From assembly GCF_001047675.1 (NCBI RefSeq), contig NZ_CP011975.1, positions 2,396,073-2,460,072 of the forward strand: a DNA stretch of 64,000 bases, written 5' to 3'. The notes beneath the pieces are model-generated. The model made no database searches and was not told the origin of the DNA. It worked only from the letters and a program-made list of their open reading frames with translations. The translations under genes were made by a program, and so were the position numbers. Source of the DNA: Yersinia aleksiciae. Its GTDB lineage: Bacteria > Pseudomonadota > Gammaproteobacteria > Enterobacterales > Enterobacteriaceae. Shown one piece after another: positions 25,616 through 36,247 of this stretch (position 1 is its first letter; each line of letters begins with the position of its first letter).

Positions 25616-26115
25616 GTTGCTCTCCTCCAACTTCGTCTCTGGCAAGTGTGGTTTACCGCAGTCTATTGCGCAAATAGTTAAAATACGTAAATAGTTAAAG
25701 TGCGCCAATAGATCAAACGACAGACCCTCAACTCGGGTCGGCTCTATCCACCTGCTGACTCCGTACCTTATCACTACTGTGCTGTTATTTGGCGAACTCT
25801 TTCGTCGCTTGTCGATAGCATCCGAAGTGTGATGCTATTTTCAGCACGCCATAGTCTGTGAAGCAGTGCGCATTTTATTGTGCATCTGCCTATAACCTTT
25901 CGCTAATAACTTCATATTCTTGTTCTTTTGCCCGATGGTTTATTGGAACGTGGTTTCTATAATAATTATCGTGAATCGTAGCGATACCGAATCGTACTGA
26001 AACAGGCGCAAGATTAAGCAACAAAATGCTTGCCGAGTGCGCTGGTAACCTGAATTGCATAACGTCCTGCATCGAGCCTTCGTTCAGACCGGGCGTTCTA
26101 TCATAAGGATCGAAA
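25616..26115. other. Intergenic region between yjdC and garL
   Basis: 500 bp between divergent genes. It holds the yjdC ribosome site, one copy of a motif shared by the gar promoters (25878-25892), and an AAGGAT ribosome site before garL. A pronounced AT-rich stretch at 25895-25990 is the likely garL promoter region. I found no credible small gene. Confidence 0.6.
25878..25892 (+). promoter_or_regulatory. Candidate CdaR operator upstream of garL
   Basis: TTGTGCATCTGCCTA. Near-identical 15-mers occur before cdaR (29297) and upstream of garP (33686 and 33960), and I noticed none elsewhere. Binding by CdaR is an inference. Confidence 0.5.
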
Positions 26116-26886
26116 ATGAGTCTCCAAAATTATCCTAATCAGTTCCGCCGCAGCCTAAAAGAAGGGCAAACCCTTATCGGCTGCTGGAGTGCGTTGGCAA
26201 ATCATATTTCAGCTGAAGTGCTGGGTCTGGCGGGCTTTGACTGGTTGGTCTTGGACGGTGAGCACGCCCCGAACGATGTCACGACATTTATTCCGCAGCT
26301 TATGGCACTAAAAGGCAGTCACAGCGCTCCAGTGGTGCGTGCACCTTGCAATGAACCAATTATTATCAAGCGATTATTGGATATCGGTTTCTACAACTTC
26401 CTGATTCCTTTCGTTGAGAGTGAGGAAGAGGCGATCCGTGCGGTGGCTTCAACCCGTTATCCGCCAGCCGGTATACGTGGCGTTTCCGTGTCTCACCGTG
26501 GCAATAATTACGGCACCGTGCCGGACTACTTCGCGACCATCAACGACAACATTACCGTGCTGGTGCAAATCGAAAGTCAGCTTGGGGTCGATAATCTGGA
26601 TGCTATCGCCGCTGTAGAGGGGGTGGATGGCATATTCGTCGGGCCGGGGGATCTCTCGGCTGCGCTGGGCTATTTGGGACAACCCAACCATCCCGAAGTA
26701 CAAAAAGTGATCCGCCATATTTTTGACCGTGCAAAAGCGCAGGGTAAGCCGAGCGGTATTCTGGCACCAGTGGATGCCGATGCCCGTCGTTATCTGGAGT
26801 GGGGCGCAACCTTTGTGGCGGTCGGCAGTGATTTGGGCATCTTCCGCAGTGCCACTCAGGCGCTGTGCGACAAATTTAAAAAATAG
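26116..26886 (+). CDS. garL: 2-dehydro-3-deoxyglucarate aldolase
   Basis: 256-residue HpcH/HpaI-type aldolase that splits 5-keto-4-deoxyglucarate (and 2-keto-3-deoxyglucarate) to pyruvate and tartronate semialdehyde. The family markers are [14 protein letters not shown] with the catalytic His, [13 protein letters not shown], and [17 protein letters not shown] with metal-binding residues. Length equals E. coli GarL. It is the first gene of garL-garR-garK, the order seen in E. coli. Confidence 0.95.
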   Translation: MSLQNYPNQFRRSLKEGQTLIGCWSALANHISAEVLGLAGFDWLVLDGEHAPNDVTTFIPQLMALKGSHSAPVVRAPCNEPIIIKRLLDIGFYNFLIPFVESEEEAIRAVASTRYPPAGIRGVSVSHRGNNYGTVPDYFATINDNITVLVQIESQLGVDNLDAIAAVEGVDGIFVGPGDLSAALGYLGQPNHPEVQKVIRHIFDRAKAQGKPSGILAPVDADARRYLEWGATFVAVGSDLGIFRSATQALCDKFKK

Positions 26887-26954
26887 TGTTGGTCTGTTTC
26901 AAACATTCAGCGCTGCCGTATTGACGGCCTTGCGACTTAATTGAGGAGTAACAA

Positions 26955-27839
26955 ATGAAAATCGGCTTTATTGGATTAGGGATTATGGGAAAGCCAATGA
27001 GTAAAAATCTGCTGAAAGCAGGTTACTCATTAATTGTCCTTGATCGGAATGCTGCTGCACTGGATGAGCTGCTCAGTGCCGGTGCCACTGCGGCGGCGAC
27101 GCCAAAAGCGCTGGCAGCAGAGTGTGACATTATCATCACCATGCTGCCTAACTCACCCCATGTGAAGGAGGTGGTATTGGGTGAAAACGGCGTGATTGAC
27201 GGTGCCAAACCGGGCGCTGTGCTGATTGATATGAGCTCGATTGCCCCGCTGGTCAGTCGTGAAATTAGCGAAGCGCTGGCGATAAAACAGATCGCCATGT
27301 TAGATGCACCGGTCAGTGGTGGCGAACCCAAAGCCATTGATGGCACCTTGTCAGTGATGGTTGGCGGCGATAAAACGGTGTTCGACAAGTGCTTCGACAT
27401 CATGAAGGCGATGGGCGGCTCCGTGGTGCATACCGGTGGTATCGGTGCCGGTAATGTGACTAAACTGGCGAATCAGGTGGTGGTGGCGCTGAATATTGCG
27501 GCGATGTCTGAAGCGCTGGTATTGGCGGCCAAGGCGGGCGTGGATCCGGATCTGGTCTTCCAAGCCATTCGTGGTGGGTTGGCGGGCAGCACTGTACTGG
27601 AAGCCAAGGCGCCCATGGTGATGGATCGTAACTTCAAACCGGGCTTCCGCATTGATTTGCATATCAAAGACTTGGCAAATGCCCTCGACACCTCCCACGG
27701 CGTGGGGGCGCAATTGCCATTGACTGCGGCCGTCATGGAGATGATGCAGGCATTGAAAGCAGATGGATTGGGTAGCGCCGATCACAGTGCGCTGGCCTGC
27801 TACTACGAGAAATTAGCTAAAGTTGAAGTGACACGTTAG
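26955..27839 (+). CDS. garR: Tartronate semialdehyde reductase
   Basis: 294-residue beta-hydroxyacid dehydrogenase reducing tartronate semialdehyde to D-glycerate with NADH. The Rossmann loop GFIGLGIMGKPMSKNL is at the N-terminus, the substrate motif DAPVSGGEPKA near 117, and the catalytic Lys in GNVTKLANQVVV. It begins 68 bp after garL with a GGAGTAA ribosome site and uses the product of GarL. Confidence 0.95.
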   Translation: MKIGFIGLGIMGKPMSKNLLKAGYSLIVLDRNAAALDELLSAGATAAATPKALAAECDIIITMLPNSPHVKEVVLGENGVIDGAKPGAVLIDMSSIAPLVSREISEALAIKQIAMLDAPVSGGEPKAIDGTLSVMVGGDKTVFDKCFDIMKAMGGSVVHTGGIGAGNVTKLANQVVVALNIAAMSEALVLAAKAGVDPDLVFQAIRGGLAGSTVLEAKAPMVMDRNFKPGFRIDLHIKDLANALDTSHGVGAQLPLTAAVMEMMQALKADGLGSADHSALACYYEKLAKVEVTR

Positions 27840-27974
27840 TCAGTGGTGCCGGCACCCGTCGGTGTCGGCCTTGGGTAGCATAACGATACTGATAAGCATC
27901 CCGATATCCTGAGCGGCTGGTTGATAAAGTTGGCGCCTGCATGACGTCGGATAGCTCATGAGATTGAATCATTT

Positions 27975-29123
27975 ATGAAAATAGTCATCGCCCCGGACTC
28001 TTATAAAGAAAGTTTATCCGCGCTAGACGTTGCGGTGCAGATTGAAGCGGGTTTTCGCACCCAGTTTCCTGACGCGCAATATATCAAGTTGCCAGTTGCT
28101 GATGGTGGCGAAGGCACGGTAGAAGCCATGGTCGCGGCGACCTCCGGTAGGATTATCAAGGTCGATGTGACTGGCCCGTTAGGTGATAACGTTGATGCTT
28201 TTTACGGGATATCTGGTGATGAACAGTGCGCATTTATTGAAATGGCTGCCGCCAGTGGGCTAGAGCTGGTGCCATTGGCGCAGCGTAATCCACTGAAAAC
28301 CACCTCCTATGGCACCGGTGAACTGATTCTTCATGCGCTGAATCAAGGGGTGAAACATATCATTATCGGTATCGGTGGCAGCGCAACCAATGATGGCGGC
28401 GCAGGTATGGTGCAAGCGCTAGGGGTCAAACTGCTGAATAAGCAGGGCCAACAACTGGGGTTTGGTGGCGAGAAACTGGCAGAACTGGATGTGATTGATA
28501 TTACCGCCCTCGACCCACGTATTCAGCAGTGCCAAATCGATGTTGCCTGTGATGTCACTAATCCGCTGACAGGCAGCGAAGGGGCCTCGGCTGTTTTCGG
28601 GCCACAGAAAGGCGCGACACTTGAGATGATCACCCTGCTGGATGCGGGGCTGTTGCATTACGCTGGCGTGATTAAACGTTATCTGGATATTGACGTTGAT
28701 CAGGTCGAAGGAGCAGGGGCTGCGGGGGGATTAGGTGCGGGACTGCTCGCATTTTGTGGGGCGACGTTAAGCCCCGGCATCGATATTGTGACTGACGCTC
28801 TCGGTCTGGACGCGCTGGTTCGGGACGCAACTTTTGTGATTACCGGTGAGGGGCGTATCGATAGCCAAACCATTCATGGCAAGGTACCTATTGGGGTGGC
28901 AAGAGTCGCCAAGCGTTATAACAAACCCGTGATTGGTATTGCTGGTAGCCTGACCGACGATGTGGATGTGGTGTATGAGCATGGTCTGGATGCGGTATTT
29001 AGTGTGATCTACAGTATTTGTACTTTAGAGCAGGCGCTAGATAATGCCGCCGATAATGTGTTCAGGACGGCGCGGAACATTGCCGCGACACTGGCGATTG
29101 GCATGGCGGCGGGCAAAGCTTAA
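27975..29123 (+). CDS. garK: Glycerate 2-kinase
   Basis: 382-residue kinase of the GarK/GlxK family that phosphorylates D-glycerate to 2-phosphoglycerate, feeding glycolysis. It opens MKIVIAPDSYKESLSALDVA and has GIGGSATNDGGAGMVQALG and ITGEGRIDSQTIHGKVPIGV, diagnostic of the family. A 135-bp gap separates it from garR. Confidence 0.95.
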   Translation: MKIVIAPDSYKESLSALDVAVQIEAGFRTQFPDAQYIKLPVADGGEGTVEAMVAATSGRIIKVDVTGPLGDNVDAFYGISGDEQCAFIEMAAASGLELVPLAQRNPLKTTSYGTGELILHALNQGVKHIIIGIGGSATNDGGAGMVQALGVKLLNKQGQQLGFGGEKLAELDVIDITALDPRIQQCQIDVACDVTNPLTGSEGASAVFGPQKGATLEMITLLDAGLLHYAGVIKRYLDIDVDQVEGAGAAGGLGAGLLAFCGATLSPGIDIVTDALGLDALVRDATFVITGEGRIDSQTIHGKVPIGVARVAKRYNKPVIGIAGSLTDDVDVVYEHGLDAVFSVIYSICTLEQALDNAADNVFRTARNIAATLAIGMAAGKA

Positions 29124-29296
29124 TTTTCTGTCGATCAGGGTTGACGAATGATTAGCCCTGACCGCCGGATCGCTCAATATTTTCCTGCAACACTTCGCCA
29201 GCATTCGCCTTTTTTGTGACCCTCACCACAACTCTCTCGCTTTGTGATGTAAGTTGGGCATTTGTCCAATGTCATCCCCCATCAGACCGCATAAGC

Positions 29297-29311
29297 TGGT
29301 GCATCAGCCCA
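29297..29311 (+). promoter_or_regulatory. Candidate CdaR operator upstream of cdaR
   Basis: TGGTGCATCAGCCCA, 15 bp before the cdaR start. The position would suit autoregulation. Confidence 0.45.
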
Positions 29312-29326
29312 GACTGAGGCCCTTTC

Positions 29327-30484
29327 ATGAGTGTATATAATCTTGACCCCCGGCTAGCCCAGGAGATCGTCACCCGTACCATGAAGATCATTGATACCAA
29401 TATCAATGTGATGGATGGTAAAGGGCGGATCATTGGCAGCGGCGATGAAGAGCGCCTCGGCGAGCTGCATGAGGGGGCGCTATTATCGCTCTCTCATGGC
29501 CGTATCGTCGATATTGATGATGCTGTTGCTCGCCAGTTACATGGTGTGAGGCCGGGGATCAACCTGCCGCTGCGCCTTGAGGGTGAGATCGTCGGTGTGA
29601 TTGGTTTGACCGGCAATCCGGGTCAATTGCGTCAGTATGGCGAACTGGTGTGCATGGCCGCAGAAATGATGATGGAGCAGGCGCGGTTAGTGCATTTGCT
29701 GGCGCAGGATAGCCGCTTGCGTGAAGAGCTGGTACTCAACCTAATCCGTACTGAAGAGATATCACCCGCGCTTATTGAATGGGCGCAGCGCCTTGGGGTT
29801 GATATCAATGAGCCGCGTGTGGTGGCGGTGGTGGATGTGGACAGTGGCCAGTTGAGTGTTGACGGTGCAATGTCAGAATTGCAGGAGCTACAAACCCTGC
29901 TGACAACGCCGGAGCGTAACAACTTGATTGCGATTGTGTCCCTGACCGAAATGGTGGTGCTGAAACCGGCGCTGAACAGCCATGGCCGCTGGGATGCCAT
30001 CGACCATCGGCGGCGGATGGAGTCACTGCTCTCTCGCATGACAGAACGAGGGCGCCTGCGGGTGCGGCTCTCATTGGGGAACTTCTTCACCGGCCCCGGC
30101 AGCATTGCTCGCTCATATCGTACCGCCCGCACCACAATGGCGGTGGGTAAACAGCGGATGCCGGAGCAACGCAGCTACTACTATCAGGATTTGGTGCTAC
30201 CCGTTCTGCTGGACAGTTTGCGCGGTGGCTGGCAAGCCAATGAGCTGGCCCTGCCGTTAGCCAAATTGCGGGCCATGGACAGCAATGGCCTGCTGCGCCG
30301 CACTTTGGCCTGCTGGTTCCGCAATAACGTGCAACCGACGGCCACGGCAAAAGCGCTGTTTATTCACCGCAACACCTTGGAGTATCGGCTGAACCGTATT
30401 TCGGAGCTGACGGGGTTGGATTTGGCGAATTTCGATGACCGCCTATTGCTGTATGTCGCCTTGCAGTTGGGTGAGCAGGAGTAG
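29327..30484 (+). CDS. cdaR: Sugar diacid regulator CdaR
   Basis: 385-residue activator of galactarate, glucarate and glycerate use. The N-terminal sugar-diacid recognition domain (LAQEIVTRTMKIIDTNINVM, then LRLEGEIVGVIGLTG) spans about 1-135. The C-terminal PucR-type helix-turn-helix is in TATAKALFIHRNTLEYRLNR. Its location inside the gar cluster, unlike the separate position in E. coli, makes its target genes clear. Confidence 0.93.
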   Translation: MSVYNLDPRLAQEIVTRTMKIIDTNINVMDGKGRIIGSGDEERLGELHEGALLSLSHGRIVDIDDAVARQLHGVRPGINLPLRLEGEIVGVIGLTGNPGQLRQYGELVCMAAEMMMEQARLVHLLAQDSRLREELVLNLIRTEEISPALIEWAQRLGVDINEPRVVAVVDVDSGQLSVDGAMSELQELQTLLTTPERNNLIAIVSLTEMVVLKPALNSHGRWDAIDHRRRMESLLSRMTERGRLRVRLSLGNFFTGPGSIARSYRTARTTMAVGKQRMPEQRSYYYQDLVLPVLLDSLRGGWQANELALPLAKLRAMDSNGLLRRTLACWFRNNVQPTATAKALFIHRNTLEYRLNRISELTGLDLANFDDRLLLYVALQLGEQE

Positions 30485-30534
30485 TTGGGTGAACAGGAGT
30501 CGTAGGGTGACGTGAGGTAAAACCGCGAGTGAAC

Positions 30535-30562
30535 AAAAAGTGGCCGGGGAGGTGACCCGGCC
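30535..30562 (-). terminator. Terminator of garP-garD
   Basis: GGCCGGG and CCCGGCC form a 7-bp GC stem around 7 bases, followed on the minus strand by ACTTTTT. Confidence 0.8.
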
Positions 30563-30582
30563 AGAGTGGGATGCAGAAGGTT

Positions 30583-32151
30583 TTAGGTCACGGGTGCGGG
30601 GTTAAACACCGCCAGAGCATTGCGTAACCCCCATTGATCTGACCATGTGCGTTTGCGGTCACTGGCAATATCCAGAATCAATTCAAACAATTGCTGACCG
30701 ACCTCTTCGATTGTCGCATCACCGGTAGCAATGGTTCCGGCATCGATATCCATCAAATCATGCCAGCGATTGGCCAGATCGGTGCGCGTGGCCATTTTGA
30801 TTACAGGCACCGCCGCTAAACCATATGGGGTACCGCGTCCGGTGGTAAACACCTGCACGGTAATGCCAGATGCCAGTTGTTGTGTGCCGCAGACGAAATC
30901 ACTGGCTGGCGTAGCAGCAAAAATCAACCCCCGCTGGGTTGGGCGCTGGCCTGGGGAGAGCACTTCCGCAATGGCGCTGCGGCCAGATTTGGCAATCGAA
31001 CCCAGCGCTTTTTCAACCACGTTAGCCAGCCCGCCCTTTTTGTTACCCGGCGAAGGGTTGGCGCTGCGGTCAGTTTTACCGGTTTCGAGATAGTCATCGT
31101 ACCATTTCATCTCTTCGAGCAGCCTTCTACCCACTTCCTCGTTAATGGCCCGTGGCGTTAACAAGTGGATGGCATCGCGGACTTCGGTCACTTCCGAGAA
31201 CATCACGGTCGCTCCGCAACGCACCAGCAAGTCAGAGGCGTAGCCTACCGCAGGATTAGCGGTCACACCGGAGAAAGCATCACTGCCGCCACACTGCATA
31301 CCCACCACCAGTTCAGAAGCTGGGCAGGTTTCACGCTGGCGCAAGTTCAGGCGTTGTAGGTGCTTTTCGGCCACTTGCAGGATGTCATCGACCATGGAGC
31401 GGAAGCCAACGTGTTTCTCATCCTGTAGGCGCACAATATTGCTCTCATCCAGTGAGATAACCTGCACATCCGGCGTCCCTTCTAAGAGACGCTCAGGTTG
31501 CAGTTTTTCACAACCGAGGCCCACCACCATCACTTCACCACCAAAATTGGGATTGAGTGCCAGATTGTGAATAGTGCGGATGGGTACCACCGCCGCCGGT
31601 GCATTGATTGCCACGCCGCAGCCATAGAGGTGATTGAGTGCGACCACGCCATCGACATTGGGGTATTTCGGTAGCAGCGTGCGCTCAATGATATTGACCA
31701 CATAATCCACCACGCCCGCGACGCAATGTACGCTGGTGGTAATGGCGAGCAGATTTTTGGTGCCGACACTGCCGTCTGCGTTACGGTAGCCCTCAAAAGT
31801 GTAACCATCCAGTGGCGGCAGCGGCTCAGGGACAGCGGTGGCAAGGGGCAATGTCTCCAGCGCAGGTGCGGCGGGCAACTCGACCAGTGATTCATCTATC
31901 CAGCCACCACGGGCAATATCACGGACCGCCAAACCAATCACCTCAGCATAGCGAATAATCGCCGCGCCTTGAGGGATATCAACCAAGGCGACTTTATGGC
32001 CTTGCGGGACATGCTCAATCAGCTCGAGACCACATTTAAACCGGGTGCCAGCACAAAGCCCATTGTTATTCACCACAATGGCAACGTTATCCGCGTCCTG
32101 TACTTTAATATAAAGCGGGTTGTCTACAGGGCTATTACAAGTGCTCATCAT
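30583..32151 (-). CDS. garD: Galactarate dehydratase
   Basis: 522-residue metal-dependent enzyme of the UxaA/GarD family that dehydrates galactarate to 5-keto-4-deoxyglucarate, the substrate of GarL. An N-terminal SAF domain (about 12-95) includes [13 protein letters not shown] and [12 protein letters not shown]. The catalytic part has [38 protein letters not shown] and [11 protein letters not shown] with conserved Cys residues. Transcribed with garP upstream (34-bp gap), divergent from garLRK. Confidence 0.95.
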   Translation of the reverse strand: MMSTCNSPVDNPLYIKVQDADNVAIVVNNNGLCAGTRFKCGLELIEHVPQGHKVALVDIPQGAAIIRYAEVIGLAVRDIARGGWIDESLVELPAAPALETLPLATAVPEPLPPLDGYTFEGYRNADGSVGTKNLLAITTSVHCVAGVVDYVVNIIERTLLPKYPNVDGVVALNHLYGCGVAINAPAAVVPIRTIHNLALNPNFGGEVMVVGLGCEKLQPERLLEGTPDVQVISLDESNIVRLQDEKHVGFRSMVDDILQVAEKHLQRLNLRQRETCPASELVVGMQCGGSDAFSGVTANPAVGYASDLLVRCGATVMFSEVTEVRDAIHLLTPRAINEEVGRRLLEEMKWYDDYLETGKTDRSANPSPGNKKGGLANVVEKALGSIAKSGRSAIAEVLSPGQRPTQRGLIFAATPASDFVCGTQQLASGITVQVFTTGRGTPYGLAAVPVIKMATRTDLANRWHDLMDIDAGTIATGDATIEEVGQQLFELILDIASDRKRTWSDQWGLRNALAVFNPAPVT

Positions 32152-32185
32152 ATTATCCTTGCTAAAAATATGGATTTTTATTCTA

Positions 32186-33517
32186 TTAAGATGTTTTCAA
32201 TTCCAAGCGTTTGATATCACCGACGACAAATAAGTAGCAGAACATCGCCATAATGGCAGAGCAACCGACAAAGATTAACGCGGCATTAAAGGAGTGTAAC
32301 TCTTTCACCAGATAGCCGATCACCAAAGGTGTGACGATGGAAGCGACGTTACCAAAGACGTTAAACATCCCTCCGCACAGGCCGACAATCTCTTTTGGTG
32401 CGGTATCGGCAATCACTGGCCAGCCCAAGGCACCGAAACCTTTACCGAAGAAGGCCAATGCCATCAGTGCCACGACCACAAAGTCGCTGTCGACGTAGTT
32501 ACACAAAATAATGCTGGATGCTAATAACATGCCTAATACGATCGGCACTTTACGTGCGAAGGTCAGTGAATGACCACGTTTAATGAGTGAGTCAGAAAAT
32601 ACGCCGCCTAATACCCCACCGGCAAATCCGCATAAGGCTGGAATAGACGCCACCATCCCCACTTTTAGAATAGACATCCCTTTATCTTGCACCAGATAAA
32701 TAGGGAACCACGTCAGGAAGAACCAGGTGATGGTATTAATGAAGTATTGCCCGAAGAATACGCCCAGCATCATTCGACTGGATAACAATTGTTTCATGTA
32801 AGCTAATTTAGGACCACTTCTATGACCATCAGGTTTTTTGTGATCCATATCAACAACGGCACCGCCTTGTTTTATGTATTCAAGCTCAGCAGCAGACATA
32901 TCAGGGTGGTCGGTTGGGTTATGAATAAATTTAACCCAAGCGATGGTTAATACAAAACCTAACCCGCCCATGACGGTAAATACATGCTGCCAGCCCCAGG
33001 CAAAGGTTAAATAACCTAGCAGTGGAGAGAAGAGCGCCAGTGAGAAGTATTGTGCGGAGTTAAATATTGCGGATGCTGTGCCCCTCTCTTTGGTCGGGAA
33101 CCAGGCCGCGACAATTCTGGCGTTAGCTGGGAAAGAAGGTGCCTCAGAGAAACCTAACATAAAGCGCATGATAAACATCGAGATAGCGGCATAAGCTATC
33201 GGGAACATGTCAACAAAGCCTTGGGTAAAGGTAAAGAGAGACCAGAAAAATAAACTGTAGGTGTAGACACGTTTAGAACCGTAGCGGTCCAGCAGCCAGC
33301 CACCCGGTATTTGCATCAGCAGGTAAGCCCAACCAAATGCAGAGAAGATGTATCCCATGGCAACTGCATCTAATTGCAGCTCTTTTGCAACTTCAGTGCC
33401 CGCAATTGATAATGTTGCCCGGTCAGCATAGTTAATTGCAGTCACAATAAAGATAATAAATAATATTATATATCGGACGTGGGTCCGTTTCTCAGTTACA
33501 GCGGCTTCCAGACTCAT
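32186..33517 (-). CDS. garP: Galactarate/glucarate/glycerate MFS transporter
   Basis: 443-residue inner-membrane symporter with 12 helices of the anion:cation symporter MFS group. [19 protein letters not shown] opening ([13 protein letters not shown]) and [20 protein letters not shown] match GarP/GudP. Whether it is the orthologue of GarP or GudP cannot be settled by eye; linkage to garD favours GarP. Confidence 0.88.
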   Translation of the reverse strand: MSLEAAVTEKRTHVRYIILFIIFIVTAINYADRATLSIAGTEVAKELQLDAVAMGYIFSAFGWAYLLMQIPGGWLLDRYGSKRVYTYSLFFWSLFTFTQGFVDMFPIAYAAISMFIMRFMLGFSEAPSFPANARIVAAWFPTKERGTASAIFNSAQYFSLALFSPLLGYLTFAWGWQHVFTVMGGLGFVLTIAWVKFIHNPTDHPDMSAAELEYIKQGGAVVDMDHKKPDGHRSGPKLAYMKQLLSSRMMLGVFFGQYFINTITWFFLTWFPIYLVQDKGMSILKVGMVASIPALCGFAGGVLGGVFSDSLIKRGHSLTFARKVPIVLGMLLASSIILCNYVDSDFVVVALMALAFFGKGFGALGWPVIADTAPKEIVGLCGGMFNVFGNVASIVTPLVIGYLVKELHSFNAALIFVGCSAIMAMFCYLFVVGDIKRLELKTS

Positions 33518-33685
33518 ATTAATACCCTCTATAAATCATTTTTTAAGGTTGCCGCATTTAAGTTCGTTATGAATAAGATGCAATAACCTATTTTTTATTT
33601 GGTGTTATATAAATGCAAATTTTAACTCTCAAAAATGTCTTCGTTAGCGCTGTAGACATTATATGGAGTAGGGGCATAAATCGCA

Positions 33686-33700
33686 TTGTGCATCGGCCCA
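33686..33700 (+). promoter_or_regulatory. Candidate CdaR operator upstream of garP
   Basis: TTGTGCATCGGCCCA, 169 bp upstream of the garP start. Confidence 0.5.
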
Positions 33701-33809
33701 AAAAATTGCGGGTAAATTATTTAATTGTTGTGTGGCTGTACAGCGCAATGGGGTTAACATCACAATTCATCTTGTTTTTAATAAAATGTGTTTGAACTTG
33801 GAAATTAAA

Positions 33810-33823
33810 GTGATCCAGATCAC
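33810..33823. promoter_or_regulatory. CRP-like site between garP and aegA
   Basis: GTGATCCAGATCAC is a perfect palindrome matching the CRP core GTGA-N6-TCAC. Catabolite control of diacid uptake would be expected. Confidence 0.65.
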
Positions 33824-33959
33824 TCTTTATTCGGTAAAACTCAGCGGTTTATTAGGTAATCAGTTCACACTAAACAAATTAATCTCCTTTATAATTAGCT
33901 GTAAATGGGGTAATTCCCTATTCTGAATCTATTCCCCCTCAGTTTAATACTTTTTTCAT

Positions 33960-33974
33960 TTGTACATCTGCCAA
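33960..33974 (+). promoter_or_regulatory. Second candidate CdaR operator in the garP-aegA region
   Basis: TTGTACATCTGCCAA differs from the garL site at two positions. It is 178 bp from aegA and could link that gene to the gar regulon. Confidence 0.4.
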
Positions 33975-34152
33975 TTTAATTAGCCAAAAAATCTCGGCAA
34001 TAGTCAGATTCTTTTGCATTAAAAATTAATTGTAATAATAGAGTATTATGGCCACTATATTTGTGTGGTTAATGAATTGATAGAGTTGTGAAGCGTTATT
34101 GCAAATAATAATTATTTATCCAGCAATGGTATGACTTCTGGGAAGAAATAAG

Positions 34153-36213
34153 ATGAATCCATTTATTATTGCTGACGCCGAAAGCTGCATTGGGTGTCGG
34201 AGTTGTGAAGTGGCTTGTGTGGTGGCACATCATGAGGGCAAATTCCCTGATAAGCCTGAATATTTCATGCCACGGCTTAAGGTATTTAAAGGCCAGCAAC
34301 GTGTTAATGACAAACAAGTTTCTCATGACAGGTTAAGTGCGACGGTGGTTTTTTGCCATCACTGTGAAGATGCTCCCTGTGCCAGTACTTGCCCCAATGG
34401 GGCCATTGTTGAAATGAATAACAGCATTCAGGTTATTCAGGAAAAATGTATCGGTTGTAAAACCTGCATGATCGCCTGCCCATTTGGCATGATGACGGTG
34501 GTAACAGAGACTGTTCAGCCTGCCAGCCATCGTCTGGCCGATGTTTATCAGCGCACTGAGGCACAGAAATGCGACCTCTGTGTTGACCAACCGGATGGCC
34601 CCGCCTGCATCAAAACTTGCCCAACTCAGGCGCTGACACTGGTCGATCAACATTATCTGCTGAACCAACAGCAGCTAAAACGCCAGCGTGCGGCACTGAA
34701 TGAGCACAATGGCCGCCTGTTTAGCAGCGCCACTCCTGCTGGCGTGACTCATACTCTCAGCCCGTTAAGCAAAAATATCCGCGATACTGCCCCGGTCAAT
34801 GGGTTGCAGCGCCCTCGGACTCCACGGCTGGAGCCAAAAAAGATCCCTCTGGCGGAGCGGAAGAGCAGTTTTGCTGAGATCTATCTGCCGTTCACTGACG
34901 GTCAGATCAATGAGCAGGCTGAGCGCTGCCTGAATTGTGGCGATAAAACGATCTGCCAGTGGACTTGCCCGCTGCATAACGCGATTCCGAAATGGATCGC
35001 CTTGGTCCATCAAGGACGCATTCATGAGGCGGCAGAATTATCCCATCAAACCAGCAGCTTGCCGGAGATCTGTGGCCGCGTATGCCCACAAGATCGTCTG
35101 TGTGAACAGGCTTGTACACTGAATGACCATGACGGCGCGGTCACCATTGGTCAGATTGAGCGACATATCACGGAAACCGCATTGGCAACGGGCTGGCGGC
35201 CCGATATGTCGCAGGTTAAACCGACCGGCAAACGGGTAGCGATTATTGGCGCAGGGCCAGCGGGCTTAGGCTGCGCGGATATTCTGGTGCGTAATGGCAT
35301 CACCCCTGTGGTGTTTGATCGCTATCCCGAAATCGGCGGCTTACTGACCTTTGGTATCCCGGCGTTCAAACTGGAAAAAGGGGTAATGACTCGTCGGCGC
35401 GAGATTTTCAGCGAGATGGGGGTCGAGTTTTGCCTGAATACCGAAATTGGCCGCGATATCACCATGGAGAGCCTGCTTAGTGATTTTGACGCACTGTTCC
35501 TCGGCGTCGGCACCTACCGTTCAATGCGCTCTGGATTGGAAAACGAAGAGGCTTCAGGGGTTTACGATGCTTTACCCTTCCTGATTGGTAATACCCAACA
35601 TTTGATGGGTTATTCCGCCAGCAGCGCTCACCCCTATGTCAGCATGGAAAATCAGCGAGTGGTGGTGTTAGGCGGCGGCGATACGGCGATGGATTGTGTG
35701 CGCACCTCGCTGCGCCATGGGGCCGCTAACGTCATTTGCGCCTATCGTCGTGACGAAAAGAACATGCCTGGCTCCAAACGCGAGGTCAAAAATGCGCGCG
35801 AGGAGGGGGCGGAATTTATGTTCAATCTCCAGCCACAACGGATTGAGGTGGATGAGCAGGGGCAGGTGATAGGCATCAAAATGGTGCGAACCGGCATGGG
35901 GCAGGTCGATGCCAAAGGGCGGCAGCAAGCCCGGCCAATCGCCGGTTCCGAACATATCATTCCTGCCGATGCCGTGATCATGGCATTTGGTTTCAGCCCG
36001 CATCGTATGTCGTGGCTGGCCGAGCACAATGTGGTGCTGGATAAACAGGGGCGAGTGGTCGCGCCGACCATTTCCGGTTATCCCTATCAAACCAGTAATC
36101 CCAAGATCTTCGCCGGGGGTGACATCGTGCGCGGCGCTGACCTGATTGTGACCGCCATTGCCGAGGGGCGCAAAGCGGCCGAAAGTATTGCGTATTATCT
36201 TAATGTCTTGTAG
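34153..36213 (+). CDS. aegA: AegA-like iron-sulfur flavoprotein oxidoreductase
   Basis: 686-residue fusion. Residues 1-170 form a ferredoxin module with four Cys clusters (CIGCRSCEVAC, CHHCEDAPCASTC, CIGCKTCMIAC, CDLCVDQPDGPAC). From about 235 follows a GltD-type half (CLNCGDKTICQWTCPLHN, the FAD loop VAIIGAGPAGLGCADIL, the NAD loop VVVLGGGDTAMDCVRTSL). E. coli AegA has the same architecture and is implicated in anaerobic urate metabolism; the electron donor and acceptor here are not known. It follows the gar cluster and converges on dsbD. Confidence 0.88.
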   Translation: MNPFIIADAESCIGCRSCEVACVVAHHEGKFPDKPEYFMPRLKVFKGQQRVNDKQVSHDRLSATVVFCHHCEDAPCASTCPNGAIVEMNNSIQVIQEKCIGCKTCMIACPFGMMTVVTETVQPASHRLADVYQRTEAQKCDLCVDQPDGPACIKTCPTQALTLVDQHYLLNQQQLKRQRAALNEHNGRLFSSATPAGVTHTLSPLSKNIRDTAPVNGLQRPRTPRLEPKKIPLAERKSSFAEIYLPFTDGQINEQAERCLNCGDKTICQWTCPLHNAIPKWIALVHQGRIHEAAELSHQTSSLPEICGRVCPQDRLCEQACTLNDHDGAVTIGQIERHITETALATGWRPDMSQVKPTGKRVAIIGAGPAGLGCADILVRNGITPVVFDRYPEIGGLLTFGIPAFKLEKGVMTRRREIFSEMGVEFCLNTEIGRDITMESLLSDFDALFLGVGTYRSMRSGLENEEASGVYDALPFLIGNTQHLMGYSASSAHPYVSMENQRVVVLGGGDTAMDCVRTSLRHGAANVICAYRRDEKNMPGSKREVKNAREEGAEFMFNLQPQRIEVDEQGQVIGIKMVRTGMGQVDAKGRQQARPIAGSEHIIPADAVIMAFGFSPHRMSWLAEHNVVLDKQGRVVAPTISGYPYQTSNPKIFAGGDIVRGADLIVTAIAEGRKAAESIAYYLNVL

Positions 36214-36247
36214 CAGGCGGTCGGCGAGAAGATGAACTGATATGTTA

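Larger units (their letters stand above)
33518..34152. other. Long regulatory region between garP and aegA
   Basis: 635 bp between divergent genes, very AT-rich in its right half. It holds two copies of the gar-cluster motif (33686-33700 and 33960-33974) and a CRP-like site (33810-33823). No convincing gene. Small open frames here lack ribosome sites or family resemblance. Confidence 0.6.

Noticed and set aside
33613..33926. Two small plus-strand frames between garP and aegA
   Set aside because: They overlap regulatory motifs, lack good ribosome sites and show no recognisable protein features.
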